NCBI GenBank assembly: GCA_041538025.1
Contig: JBGOEV010000009.1
Coordinates: 1-64,000, forward strand
Source: Thermosaccharophagus gerlachensis
GTDB lineage: Bacteria > Armatimonadota > Fervidibacteria > Fervidibacterales > Thermosaccharophagaceae
DNA: 64,000 bases
Direction: 5' to 3'
The position numbers were made by a program, and so were the translations under genes. This document shows positions 26,713 through 34,355 of the stretch, piece after piece (within the stretch, counting starts at the first letter, position 1; every line of letters starts with the position of its first letter). Below the pieces are notes generated by a model. That model had not been told where the DNA came from, did no database searches, and saw nothing but the letters and a program-made list of their open reading frames with translations.

Positions 26713-26819
26713 GCTTCCCACTAACCTGAACAAAACCATCTTGTGCCGTTTTAGCAAAAATTGGAGCAAGTATTAAACCCATCCTTGTCAGTGCAACGCT
26801 TTCGTGTCCTTTTGCAGCT

Positions 26820-28916
26820 TCATTCCTCCATGCCACTGTCTTGGGCTTGCTCAGAGGCAACAATTGTTGGTGTAACAAATATAGCGAGTTCGGTCTCACG
26901 CCTCTCAAACCTTCGACTCTTGAACAACTCCCCAAGAACAGGTATTGAGCTCAAGATTGGAACGCGTCTCCAATATTGCACATCCTCGCTGGTTATTAAA
27001 CCTGCTAACACAACTCCTTCGCCGGGCTTAAGCTCAAGCTCTGTCTCGTAGCTCCTCGTTCTAAACCCAGGTATTGTTGCGCCACCTATAGTAACTGCTA
27101 TTCCGGGAGCTGGTGCACTAACCTCTGTCTGTAACTTCAGTTTGATCATTCCATCGTGTTCAACCGTGCCTGTGATAGTAAGTATGATTCCATACTGGCG
27201 GAACTCAACAGCCTGCGCAAGCACTCCAGTCCCAAGTGGTGTCTGAACACCGGCTGCAGGACCACCTAACATTGTCACTGGTATCGGTATCTCACCACCA
27301 ACTGTGAACTTGGCTTGCTTACCACTTGCAGCAACAGCACTCGGTGCTGAAAGAACTTTTGCAACATTCTTGCTGATAAGCATTTCCAAGACGCTCTGAA
27401 TGTTTGACAAACGTGTGAAAACTCTACCAGTAGTCGCATCCCCAACTTCGCCAAACACCACTCTCTCTGGATGCTGCACACCAAGTTGCTTCAATGCTTC
27501 TCGGTTTATCTCCACAACCCATGCCTCAACACGCAACTGCAATGGTTGCATCACTTGGAGCATGTCAACAACATTCTCTTTGCCAACCATTGCTTCCGCA
27601 ATCTTAAGAACTCTCTCACGCTCAATGCTTGTTTTGACGCTACCCTTCAACATAACCTTTTCGCTGCTAAGTTCAATAACATCAACCGTATCTATGCCTA
27701 TTAACTCCTTCATCCTTTCGGGGAGTGTTTTAATCTTTACCTCCTCAGGTGGCGCTTCCCGTGGTTTTGGTTCTGGTTGCTTAACTTCAAGTGGCTTGCT
27801 GATCCGCACCAAATTGAGCACCTTCTTCCCAAGGAGTGAAGCAAGCTCGTCAATCGCTTTTTTCTCCTCCTCACTTTTCACCTCCCCAGTGAACACATAG
27901 CAATCGTGGATGAGTTTCACATCAACTGTTGGTATCCCAAGCAATCCCTTTACTTCGTCAGGCGATGGTAGACGAATGCGCACAAGATTTAACACAGTTG
28001 TGCCAGCCACCTGAGCTGCTTGTTGCACCCTCTCCATTTCAGCTTGCGTTTCTACTTCACCTTCAATTACAAACACTTCCCCCACACTGCGAACTTTTAC
28101 ACCTTCTATCCTGATAAGCTGCTCAAGCTCGCTCGGTTGGAGTGAAGGTTTCTTCGGCTTCTCAACTTCTTCAGGCTTGCGTTCAACCTCCTCAACACTT
28201 ATTAGGTCAATCACGTTTTCGGAAAAAAGCTTTGCAACCTTTAATGCTATTTCCTTTTGTTCTCGTGTTGCAACCTTACCGCTTAAGACGATAGCGTTAT
28301 CAATAACTTGAACGAGTATGCCCGCTATCCCGATAGCTGCTGCAACTCGTTCAGCTGATATCTGCACTTGCTCCTTCACAATCACATCGTAAGTTGAGAC
28401 ACCAACCTCATCAAGTATGACGAGCGTTGCGCTACCTCGTGATTTTCCAACAACTGCGAGCACATCCTGACTCATCACAACCACATCTGCAACTGATGGA
28501 TTGCTTATATGCACACTTAGAAGACGCTTTGCGCGAACGATGATTGATTTACCTACAATAACTTCGATTCGCTTCGGCTGCGCAGGTGATGTTCGAACTC
28601 GTGGTTTCTCAGGTGATGGTTGTTTAGGCTGTCGCTCAGTTGATGTCTTTGGAGCTTGTGAAGGTCTTCCCAGCGATAACGGTATGAGCAGCTTCTCGCC
28701 AACTCGGATTATGTCGGTGTCAAGCTTGTTGTTCGCTTCGCGTAACTTCTGGAGTGGTATGCCATAGCGTTTAGCTATTGAAAAGAGTGTCTCTCCTTTA
28801 ACCACAACATGGTATCTGTAAGGCTTATTCAAATCTCCCGTGCGTGAAGGTGAACATACGACAGCGTGAAATAATGTGCAGAGAAGAGCTAAAAAAGCTT
28901 TGCTACTTTTTTCCAC
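26820..28916 (-). CDS. Secretin-family outer-membrane channel with LysM and BON-like domains (CpaC/RcpA-like)
   Basis: This 698-residue protein has a signal peptide (AFLALLCTLFHAVVC), then a LysM peptidoglycan-binding domain (about 34-80), a Pro/Lys-rich linker, and a CpaC-type N-terminal domain (about 113-185). Three or four BON-like repeats follow (about 185-480), then the secretin homology domain (about 480-690). The domain ends with VPILSSIPVLGELF and TELAIFVTP, the secretin signature. It starts at GTG with GGAGGTGAGGTGA upstream. Secretins form the outer-membrane gate of type II secretion or tad/type IV pili; no ATPase or inner-membrane partner is nearby. The LysM domain would tether the channel to the wall. 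Confidence 0.93.
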   Translation of the reverse strand: MEKSSKAFLALLCTLFHAVVCSPSRTGDLNKPYRYHVVVKGETLFSIAKRYGIPLQKLREANNKLDTDIIRVGEKLLIPLSLGRPSQAPKTSTERQPKQPSPEKPRVRTSPAQPKRIEVIVGKSIIVRAKRLLSVHISNPSVADVVVMSQDVLAVVGKSRGSATLVILDEVGVSTYDVIVKEQVQISAERVAAAIGIAGILVQVIDNAIVLSGKVATREQKEIALKVAKLFSENVIDLISVEEVERKPEEVEKPKKPSLQPSELEQLIRIEGVKVRSVGEVFVIEGEVETQAEMERVQQAAQVAGTTVLNLVRIRLPSPDEVKGLLGIPTVDVKLIHDCYVFTGEVKSEEEKKAIDELASLLGKKVLNLVRISKPLEVKQPEPKPREAPPEEVKIKTLPERMKELIGIDTVDVIELSSEKVMLKGSVKTSIERERVLKIAEAMVGKENVVDMLQVMQPLQLRVEAWVVEINREALKQLGVQHPERVVFGEVGDATTGRVFTRLSNIQSVLEMLISKNVAKVLSAPSAVAASGKQAKFTVGGEIPIPVTMLGGPAAGVQTPLGTGVLAQAVEFRQYGIILTITGTVEHDGMIKLKLQTEVSAPAPGIAVTIGGATIPGFRTRSYETELELKPGEGVVLAGLITSEDVQYWRRVPILSSIPVLGELFKSRRFERRETELAIFVTPTIVASEQAQDSGMEE

Positions 28917-28958
28917 TCACCTCACCTCCTCAGTATGAAGGCGAAGGAAAAGACCATA

Positions 28959-29426
28959 TCACTTATCCTCGCCGAATCCAGAGGCTGTTTTTTCGGACGC
29001 TTCCTTTACAGCGTTGAGGATAGAGTCAGCGTTATCCTTGACCACCTTTTCAATAAGCTTTTGCAACAGCTGCCCTATTAGAGGCACTTGATACTCGTAA
29101 GATATAGTGAGTTTCATCAATGTGCCATCACCATACCTTTCAAAACTCCATTTGCCACTGTAATGGTCCATATCGCCTTCAACCATCTCAAACTCGCATA
29201 TGAGAGAAGTCACATCCCAAACATCCTTTTCAAGCCAGCGCAACTCCTTTTCAAGCATCGGCAGCCTTGCTACCCATTCAGTAATGCGCGTTACTCCGTC
29301 GTCGTGTATAACTCTCACACTCTCAATATTCCCCATATGCTCCACATACTTTTGAATGTCCCTTGCCACTTGGAAAACAGTTTCTGGGGTTGCCCTGACA
29401 AACTTCTCGCAAGTGATCTCGTGCAT
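28959..29426 (-). CDS. SRPBCC/START-like (polyketide cyclase/COQ10-type) protein
   Basis: The 155-residue protein follows the SRPBCC pattern: an initial strand ITCEKFVRATPETVFQVARDI..Y..HM, a central beta-sheet with W, and a long C-terminal amphipathic helix (LLQKLIEKVVKDNADSILNAVKE) that closes a hydrophobic pocket. Such proteins bind lipids or polyketides; a ligand cannot be named. ATG 29426 follows GAGGGGAT. The aminotransferase gene lies 12 nt upstream and the secretin gene 42 nt downstream, all on minus, so these three probably form one transcript. Confidence 0.85.
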   Translation of the reverse strand: MHEITCEKFVRATPETVFQVARDIQKYVEHMGNIESVRVIHDDGVTRITEWVARLPMLEKELRWLEKDVWDVTSLICEFEMVEGDMDHYSGKWSFERYGDGTLMKLTISYEYQVPLIGQLLQKLIEKVVKDNADSILNAVKEASEKTASGFGEDK

Positions 29427-29438
29427 TTTTATCCCCTC

Positions 29439-30692
29439 TTATAAACCGAGCGAGCAAACGAGTCCCTTAGCTTCTGAAAGCGCTTCACGAAATGCATTTA
29501 CCACCTCATCTATTTGCTCTCTCTCAATTATTAGCGGCGGTTCAAACCTTATGACCATAGGGTTATTGAGGGTATATGCCACAAGCACACGCCTGCGAAA
29601 CATACCAGCAACTACAAGCGCTGCAACATCTGCATCATTCATTTCAACACCTATTAAAAGACCTTTACCACGCACATCCTTTACGAGGTCTTCATATTCC
29701 TTGCACACCTGCAACAGCGATGCAATAAAGTAGTCCCCATTTATCCTTGCTTTCTCTGAGAGTCGTTCCTCTTGCAAGACTTCAATTGCAGCACATGCTG
29801 CAGCGCATGCGAGTGGGTTACCTCCCAGTGTTGATGAGTGGATAAGCGGGTTTTCAAACAAACCTTTAAACGACGCTTCGTTTCCAACAGCAGCACCTAT
29901 GGGCATGATGCCACCACCAAGTGATTTCGCGAGGGCAACGAGATCTGGAACAACTCCATAGTGCTCCATCGCAAAATTAGCTCCCGTCCGCCCAAACCCT
30001 GTTTGGACTTCATCAAGTATTAGTAGAGCTCCATGTTCATCACATAACCTGCGAACTGCTGGGAGGTAATCTTCTGGTGGAACGATGACACCACCTTCAC
30101 CTTGTATTGGCTCAAGTATAACTGCAGCTGTCTCATCATCTATAGCTGTCCTGAGCGCTTCTACATCCCCATATGGCACATGCTCAAACCATTCTAATAA
30201 TGGTTCAAAAGGAGCCTTGTAAAGATCCCTCCCTGAAGCGCTGAGAGCACCGAGTGTCTTCCCATGGTATGCGTTTTGCGTTGATATTATTTTGCGCCTG
30301 CCTGTTGAAAGGCGTGCGAGCTTTATGCAAGCTTCAACTGCTTCAGCCCCGCTGTGACAGAAAAAGCAGTATTGCAGGTCACCAGGGAGCAACTGTGAAA
30401 GCATTTTTGCAAGCTTCGCTTGAACAGGGTTAAACAGCATACGAGAGGACAAAGGCATCAACTCAAGTTGCTTCATCACTGCTGAAACTATGCGTGGATG
30501 ACGGTGCCCGAAGTTAAGAGCCCCAAAACCGCAAAGGCAATCAATATAGCGATTACCTTCACAATCCTCTACATATACGCCATATGCCTTGCACTCAACT
30601 GCTTCAACACCAGCGAACTTGAAAAGCTTCGCCAACCCGCGATTGATGTGCTCTTCGTAGAGCTTTATCACTTCGCTGGCTCTCATACCCAC
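29439..30692 (-). CDS. Class III PLP-dependent aminotransferase (putrescine/ornithine aminotransferase-like)
   Basis: This is a 417-residue fold-type I enzyme. Landmarks are FFCHSGAEAVEACIKLAR, the PLP-stacking NAYHGKT, LEPIQGEGG, Asp227 of LILDEVQTGFGRTG, and the Schiff-base lysine Lys256 in ALAKSLGGGIMPIGA. The GGGIMPIGA segment and overall length resemble putrescine aminotransferase (PatA/YgjG), but acetylornithine or 4-aminobutyrate transaminases are close relatives and the substrate is not decided by motifs. It starts at GTG 30692 with AGGAGATG 8 nt upstream. It lies downstream of tRNA-Pro and a short tandem repeat on the same strand. Confidence 0.92.
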   Translation of the reverse strand: MGMRASEVIKLYEEHINRGLAKLFKFAGVEAVECKAYGVYVEDCEGNRYIDCLCGFGALNFGHRHPRIVSAVMKQLELMPLSSRMLFNPVQAKLAKMLSQLLPGDLQYCFFCHSGAEAVEACIKLARLSTGRRKIISTQNAYHGKTLGALSASGRDLYKAPFEPLLEWFEHVPYGDVEALRTAIDDETAAVILEPIQGEGGVIVPPEDYLPAVRRLCDEHGALLILDEVQTGFGRTGANFAMEHYGVVPDLVALAKSLGGGIMPIGAAVGNEASFKGLFENPLIHSSTLGGNPLACAAACAAIEVLQEERLSEKARINGDYFIASLLQVCKEYEDLVKDVRGKGLLIGVEMNDADVAALVVAGMFRRRVLVAYTLNNPMVIRFEPPLIIEREQIDEVVNAFREALSEAKGLVCSLGL

Positions 30693-30781
30693 ATAGCTTC
30701 ATCTCCTGTTTGAGGGGATAAACAAATTGCTCTGCTCCTGAAGGTGACAAGATGCCACCAACATTCAAACTCCTCATGAAG

Positions 30782-30821
30782 TGATGAGGTTAGTGAGGTT
30801 GATGAGATTGATGAGATTGAT
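30782..30821. repeat. 9-bp tandem repeat, about 4.4 copies
   Basis: The unit TGATGAGAT recurs with small changes: TGATGAGGT, TAGTGAGGT, TGATGAGAT, TGATGAGAT, then TGAT. It lies in the leader of the aminotransferase gene, about 90 nt upstream of its start. A short inverted repeat (CCTCAT at 30772 and ATGAGG at 30784) overlaps its edge. It may be replication slippage or a binding-site array; no function is shown. Confidence 0.75.
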
Positions 30822-30914
30822 TTCACATTTACTGTGACGCTTGCTGCGTTGAAATATTGCATCACCTTCACCTTTTTATTCTTACTGAGGCGCTAATGTG
30901 CTCATGTTACTAAA

Positions 30915-30992
30915 TGGTCGGGGCGGCCGGATTTGAACCGGCGACCTCTAGCCCCCCATGCTAGCGCGCTAACCAAGCTGCGCTACGCCCCG
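30915..30992 (-). tRNA. tRNA-Pro (anticodon GGG), CCA encoded
   Basis: On the minus strand the acceptor stem CGGGGCG pairs perfectly with CGCCCCG. The D stem is GCGC/GCGC and the anticodon stem is CTAGC/GCTAG around the loop ATGGGGG (anticodon at 30955-30957, reads CCC codons). The T stem is GCCGG/CCGGC with loop TTCAAAT. The discriminator is A, followed by an encoded CCA. G37 is typical of tRNA-Pro. Loop position 32 is A, which is uncommon, but all four arms are intact. Confidence 0.97.
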
Positions 30993-31072
30993 ACCATATA
31001 CCATCATCTACCTTCATCAATGCATTTTAGCTTCTTATGGCGCATGAGTAAAGAAGGCATAGCTGATGCCAT

Positions 31073-32206
31073 TTACCTTGGACGGCTTAGCAGTTCAAAC
31101 ACAGAGATCTCATGGATGCTTGTCGCTCTCTGTGAAGGCAAACTGCGCATCCAAAACGGTATAGCATCAAAAGCTTCATAACCATTGCTTGTCCTTGCCC
31201 TCGCAATGAGCAATTGCTGACCCCATCCAATCTCATGTGCGGAGAGTGTTCCTTCCCACTCACTCCATAGTCCATCCCAAACTTTGCGCATCGGGATCCA
31301 TGGGCTTCCACCAAGACCCATCTCAACAGAAACAATATCAGCCTCGCGAGCATATGCTTGCACATAAACAGCACAGTCACCAAATACATCTAAAACATTC
31401 ACAAGTGGTCTTGGTCCAAGAGTATGTGAACCCCCAACGGAAATGATCGCTACTTGGACGTGCGAAGTTATCTCCCTAAAGAAGGTTCTTACGGCGCTGT
31501 CTTCAACGAGGATGAGACGGTATCCGGGGCGTGTGAGTATACATCCTTCTGGTAACACTCCAGTTGGATAGAAACCGCAAAGTGCTCCGGTGCCTATAAT
31601 TGATATGCCATCAATGATATGCTCGCTGTTCGTATGCATACCACTACAAAGGATGCAAAGAACATTTGCATGCTTCAACCTCTCAAGCAACGCCTCAGCA
31701 GCATCTGGATTCCAAGGTGGTCTAAACATGCCTTCATGTCTTTTCAGCAAAGGTTGCAACATTAAGATAAGCGGCTCGCTTGGGTGTTCATTGATGAATT
31801 TACTCAGTTGATGAAATTGTTCGCTACTCATTGTCCACTCTCTTTCCGGAGCTAAATGAAGCATATCAATTGCAACTATGTTCAATCCACCATACTGAAA
31901 GAATCTGTCTGGTGTGCCAAATCTGTCAATCCATTTCTGCTTGCCATATGGTATATCGCATTCGCCCGGAAGCAAACATACATCAACGCCAAGAGCTTCG
32001 ATAGCATTTTTTGCATAATCAAGTTGTTGGTCATCTCCATTCATCGTTATGTCGCCACATATGAGGGCAACTTCAACAGGCTGTTTCAACGAACGCCAAT
32101 CTTCAACCATCATTTGCCACCAACGGATTACATCCTCAGGAAATACACGTCCTATGCGTGCTCCAAAGTGGATGTCACAAATGTGAGCAATTAAAGTGTA
32201 TCCCAT
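31073..32206 (-). CDS. Calcineurin-like metallophosphoesterase with degenerate metal site
   Basis: The start is ATG 32206 (MGYTLIAHI), since GGGAGGGACG lies just upstream; the frame to 32305 is unsupported. The fold is recognisable from HICDIHFG (Asp11, His13) and ALICGDITMNGD (Gly51-Asp52). The expected GNH(D/E) motif reads GECD (81-84), and the later GHxH reads SGMHT, so the Asn and His ligands of the second block and part of the last are missing. The C-terminal 130 residues form an extra domain. The protein may bind one metal, have a changed chemistry, or be inactive. About 377 residues. Confidence 0.78.
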   Translation of the reverse strand: MGYTLIAHICDIHFGARIGRVFPEDVIRWWQMMVEDWRSLKQPVEVALICGDITMNGDDQQLDYAKNAIEALGVDVCLLPGECDIPYGKQKWIDRFGTPDRFFQYGGLNIVAIDMLHLAPEREWTMSSEQFHQLSKFINEHPSEPLILMLQPLLKRHEGMFRPPWNPDAAEALLERLKHANVLCILCSGMHTNSEHIIDGISIIGTGALCGFYPTGVLPEGCILTRPGYRLILVEDSAVRTFFREITSHVQVAIISVGGSHTLGPRPLVNVLDVFGDCAVYVQAYAREADIVSVEMGLGGSPWIPMRKVWDGLWSEWEGTLSAHEIGWGQQLLIARARTSNGYEAFDAIPFWMRSLPSQRATSIHEISVFELLSRPR

Positions 32207-32518
32207 TTTCGTCCCTCCCTCAATAATATTACGACCGCATCTTACAACTGCATCACCTTGCCAAAGCATATCGAAAGCATTTGGGGCGATTTCAAAAGAG
32301 AGCAAACCTTTGACTTGCTTAATACAATGCCATTATGAAGTATTGCCTCAGCAACCCTTTACAGAGACTTGCACAATCACAAAAATTTCGCTAAAATTTA
32401 AATTGAAGATGTGGTGCAGAGGTTGACAAAGAGGAGGTGATAGAAGAAACACGGCGAACATAAAGTGCAAAATGTATGAGAAGGAAACACAACTACAAGG
32501 TATGGAGGTGAATGAAGT
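32207..32518. other. 312-nt divergent intergenic region
   Basis: This is the divergent gap between the metallophosphoesterase and HU. It contains the HU promoter described separately and a purine-rich GGAGGTGAT at about 32432 that is not followed by a usable start codon. Nothing else is recognised. Confidence 0.55.
32369..32397 (+). promoter_or_regulatory. Sigma-70-type promoter of the HU gene
   Basis: TTGCAC (32369-32374) and TAAAAT (32392-32397) are separated by exactly 17 nt, in an AT-rich stretch. This would start a transcript near 32404 with a leader of about 115 nt before the HU start codon. It is one of the two clearest promoters in the window. Confidence 0.7.
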
Positions 32519-32797
32519 ATGACAAAAGCCGAGCTCGTTGCGGAAGTGAAGAAGAAAGCAGGACTTAAAACAAAGAAGGAAGCGGAGAAGGTAGTTAACG
32601 CGGTGTTTGATACGATTAGAGATGTGCTCAAGCGTAAGGGAGTAGTTAACATTGGCGGATTTGGCTCTTTCAAAGTGCGCAGGACAAAAAAGCGTTCTGC
32701 GCGCAACCCACGCACAGGTGAAATAATTGAAGTGCCAGCCCGCAACGTGCCTGTATTCAGACCAGCAAAGGCGCTAAAAGAAGCCGTCAAGAAGTAA
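32519..32797 (+). CDS. HU-family DNA-binding protein
   Basis: This 92-residue nucleoid protein has the full HU/IHF pattern: MTKAELVAEV at the N-terminus, the dimer helices, VNIGGFGSFKVRRTKKRSARNPRTGE with the DNA-intercalating arm ARNPRTGE, and VPVFRPAKALKEAV at the end. It bends and compacts DNA as a homodimer or heterodimer. GGAGGTG lies about 9 nt before the ATG. It is monocistronic between a 17-nt-spaced promoter and a strong intrinsic terminator. HU rather than IHF alpha/beta is favoured because the sequence shows no IHF-specific features and no partner gene is present. Confidence 0.97.
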   Translation: MTKAELVAEVKKKAGLKTKKEAEKVVNAVFDTIRDVLKRKGVVNIGGFGSFKVRRTKKRSARNPRTGEIIEVPARNVPVFRPAKALKEAVKK

Positions 32798-32820
32798 CCT
32801 CAAACAAATACGCAAACCTA

Positions 32821-32860
32821 AACGCGGGGGAGGTTTAAACCTCCCTCGCGTTCTATTATT
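32821..32860 (+). terminator. Rho-independent terminator after HU
   Basis: The arms AACGCGGGGGAGG and CCTCCCTCGCGTT (one mismatch) flank the loop TTTAAA and are followed by CTATTATT. It begins 23 nt after the HU stop codon. Confidence 0.88.
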
Positions 32861-33046
32861 GGTTAGGTTCACCCCGCAATTGGAAAACGCCTCACCACAT
32901 GTGAGCATGCAGAATGATTACCAATGATTACCTAAGCGAGACATTACAACATAATTGAAATGTGGCAAGCTCAGGAGGTTCAGTGAGTTACTCCGCTAAC
33001 TCCTTCTCGTTAACTGTATAGTAGACACGATGGGGAGAGCTATGGG

Positions 33047-34351
33047 ATGATTTTTCACGCTTTTGAAAAACGAATACTTGTCCTCTTTGTCACCTTGGCG
33101 CATGTAATAATTGGTGCATTTTTAATTTGCTCATCTATTGCGGGCTATGCCTTCGCTGGTGGAAGAGGCGAGGAAGCGCTGTTCATATCATTTGATGAAG
33201 AGCCACTCGGGTTGATTCCAAACAGCTGGCAAGTCATTGGTGGTGAATGGCGCACAGCTGTCTCGGAAACGGAACAGGTATTCCAACAGAGTTTAGCAAC
33301 TCTGCAGGGTTTGTCTTATGCGCTTTACCTCCCAGCAAATTACACAATATGTGTGCAAGTGCGCCCCATCAAAACAGCTATGCCTTCTGGAGCAGGGTTG
33401 ATAGCATACTGGCAAGATACGCAGAACCACTACAGGTTTATGAGTTATGATAACCGTGTGCTTTTGATCAAAGTGAGCAATGGACAAATAGCGGTTCTAA
33501 GCCAACTCGCTTTTCCACTTGAGGTTGGCAAATGGTATTGCATGAAGTTGAGCGTGACAAGTGTTGGCAAGCGCACACTGCTCTATGGGAAAGTATGGGC
33601 TAAAGATGAAAAAGAACCATCGGGCTGGATGCTTGTGAGTGAAGATTTGTCACCTGCGACAACACATGGGTGGGCTGGTCTTTGGTGTGCTAAAGGTGCT
33701 TATGAATTTGATGACTTTGAATTGCTGCTTCACACAAGAGATGGAAAGGAGTCGGTGAGCCTTCGCGATAGTTTTGAGAGTTATGAAATTGGACAGGCAC
33801 CATCTACATGGACTTTTATTGGTGGTGTCTGGCAGATATGTGATAGCAACACAAAAACACTTCAGCAGTTGAACATACTTGATGAATACAGCTTCAAACA
33901 CAACTGTTACGCGCTTATACTCGGGTATCACTCATACACTGTCACAGCGAAGATGAGAGCAACCTCTGGTGGCGAAGTTTATGGTGTAGGGCTCACTTTA
34001 CATTGGAGAGAACCAAACTCGCATTACGACATTTTAAGTGTTGGTGCAAACAGGCTTATGGTGTGGGCATATAGCCAAGAGGCACTCAAACCGAGGCTCA
34101 TTGGGGAGAAGCAATGCACCATTGAGCGATGGAAGTGGCATTACTTTAAAGCGAGGATAAAAGCCACAAGTAAAGCAACGCAACTACAGGTTAAGGTTTG
34201 GCGCTCAGAGCAAAACGAACCACATGAATGGTTAATTGAAACCGATGATGATGCACCTCAGCGCATTTCTTCAGGCACCTTCGGTTTCGTCACTCTTGCG
34301 ACTTCAGTTGAGATAAAGGAAATCAAAGTTGAGTTTGATGCTGAGAGGTGA
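33047..34351 (+). CDS. Secreted two-module lectin/LamG-like protein
   Basis: This 434-residue protein has a long N-terminal signal or anchor (VLFVTLAHVIIGAFLICSSI, then AGYAFAGG). Two modules of about 190 residues follow. Each opens with S.F(D/E)..E.G..P..W..IGG.W and an LQQ or FQQ step, then YWQ..NHYRF or HWRE.NSHYD, and a KWY or KWHYFK stretch, a jelly-roll (concanavalin-A-like) pattern. No catalytic residues were identified. It is followed directly by a larger paralogue (34356), with the stop and next start 5 nt apart, so they form one unit. It may bind or present polysaccharide; the role is inferred from the module type only. Confidence 0.8.
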   Translation: MIFHAFEKRILVLFVTLAHVIIGAFLICSSIAGYAFAGGRGEEALFISFDEEPLGLIPNSWQVIGGEWRTAVSETEQVFQQSLATLQGLSYALYLPANYTICVQVRPIKTAMPSGAGLIAYWQDTQNHYRFMSYDNRVLLIKVSNGQIAVLSQLAFPLEVGKWYCMKLSVTSVGKRTLLYGKVWAKDEKEPSGWMLVSEDLSPATTHGWAGLWCAKGAYEFDDFELLLHTRDGKESVSLRDSFESYEIGQAPSTWTFIGGVWQICDSNTKTLQQLNILDEYSFKHNCYALILGYHSYTVTAKMRATSGGEVYGVGLTLHWREPNSHYDILSVGANRLMVWAYSQEALKPRLIGEKQCTIERWKWHYFKARIKATSKATQLQVKVWRSEQNEPHEWLIETDDDAPQRISSGTFGFVTLATSVEIKEIKVEFDAER

Positions 34352-34355
34352 GCAA

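Larger units (their letters stand above)
30693..31072. other. 380-nt intergenic region with tRNA-Pro and a tandem repeat
   Basis: This gap between the aminotransferase start and the metallophosphoesterase stop holds the tRNA-Pro gene and, between it and the aminotransferase, a 9-bp tandem repeat. The short frames across it (for example minus 30683-30871) lack ribosome binding sites and encode repeat-derived Ser/Thr runs, so I see no further gene here. Confidence 0.6.

Noticed and set aside
30683..30871. 62-residue minus-strand frame over the tandem repeat
   Set aside because: The Ser/Thr-rich run is produced by the repeat itself and it overlaps the aminotransferase start.
32401..32440. Second HU promoter (TTGACA at 32423)
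   Set aside because: No -10 at a suitable distance; the site falls within the leader of the stronger promoter.
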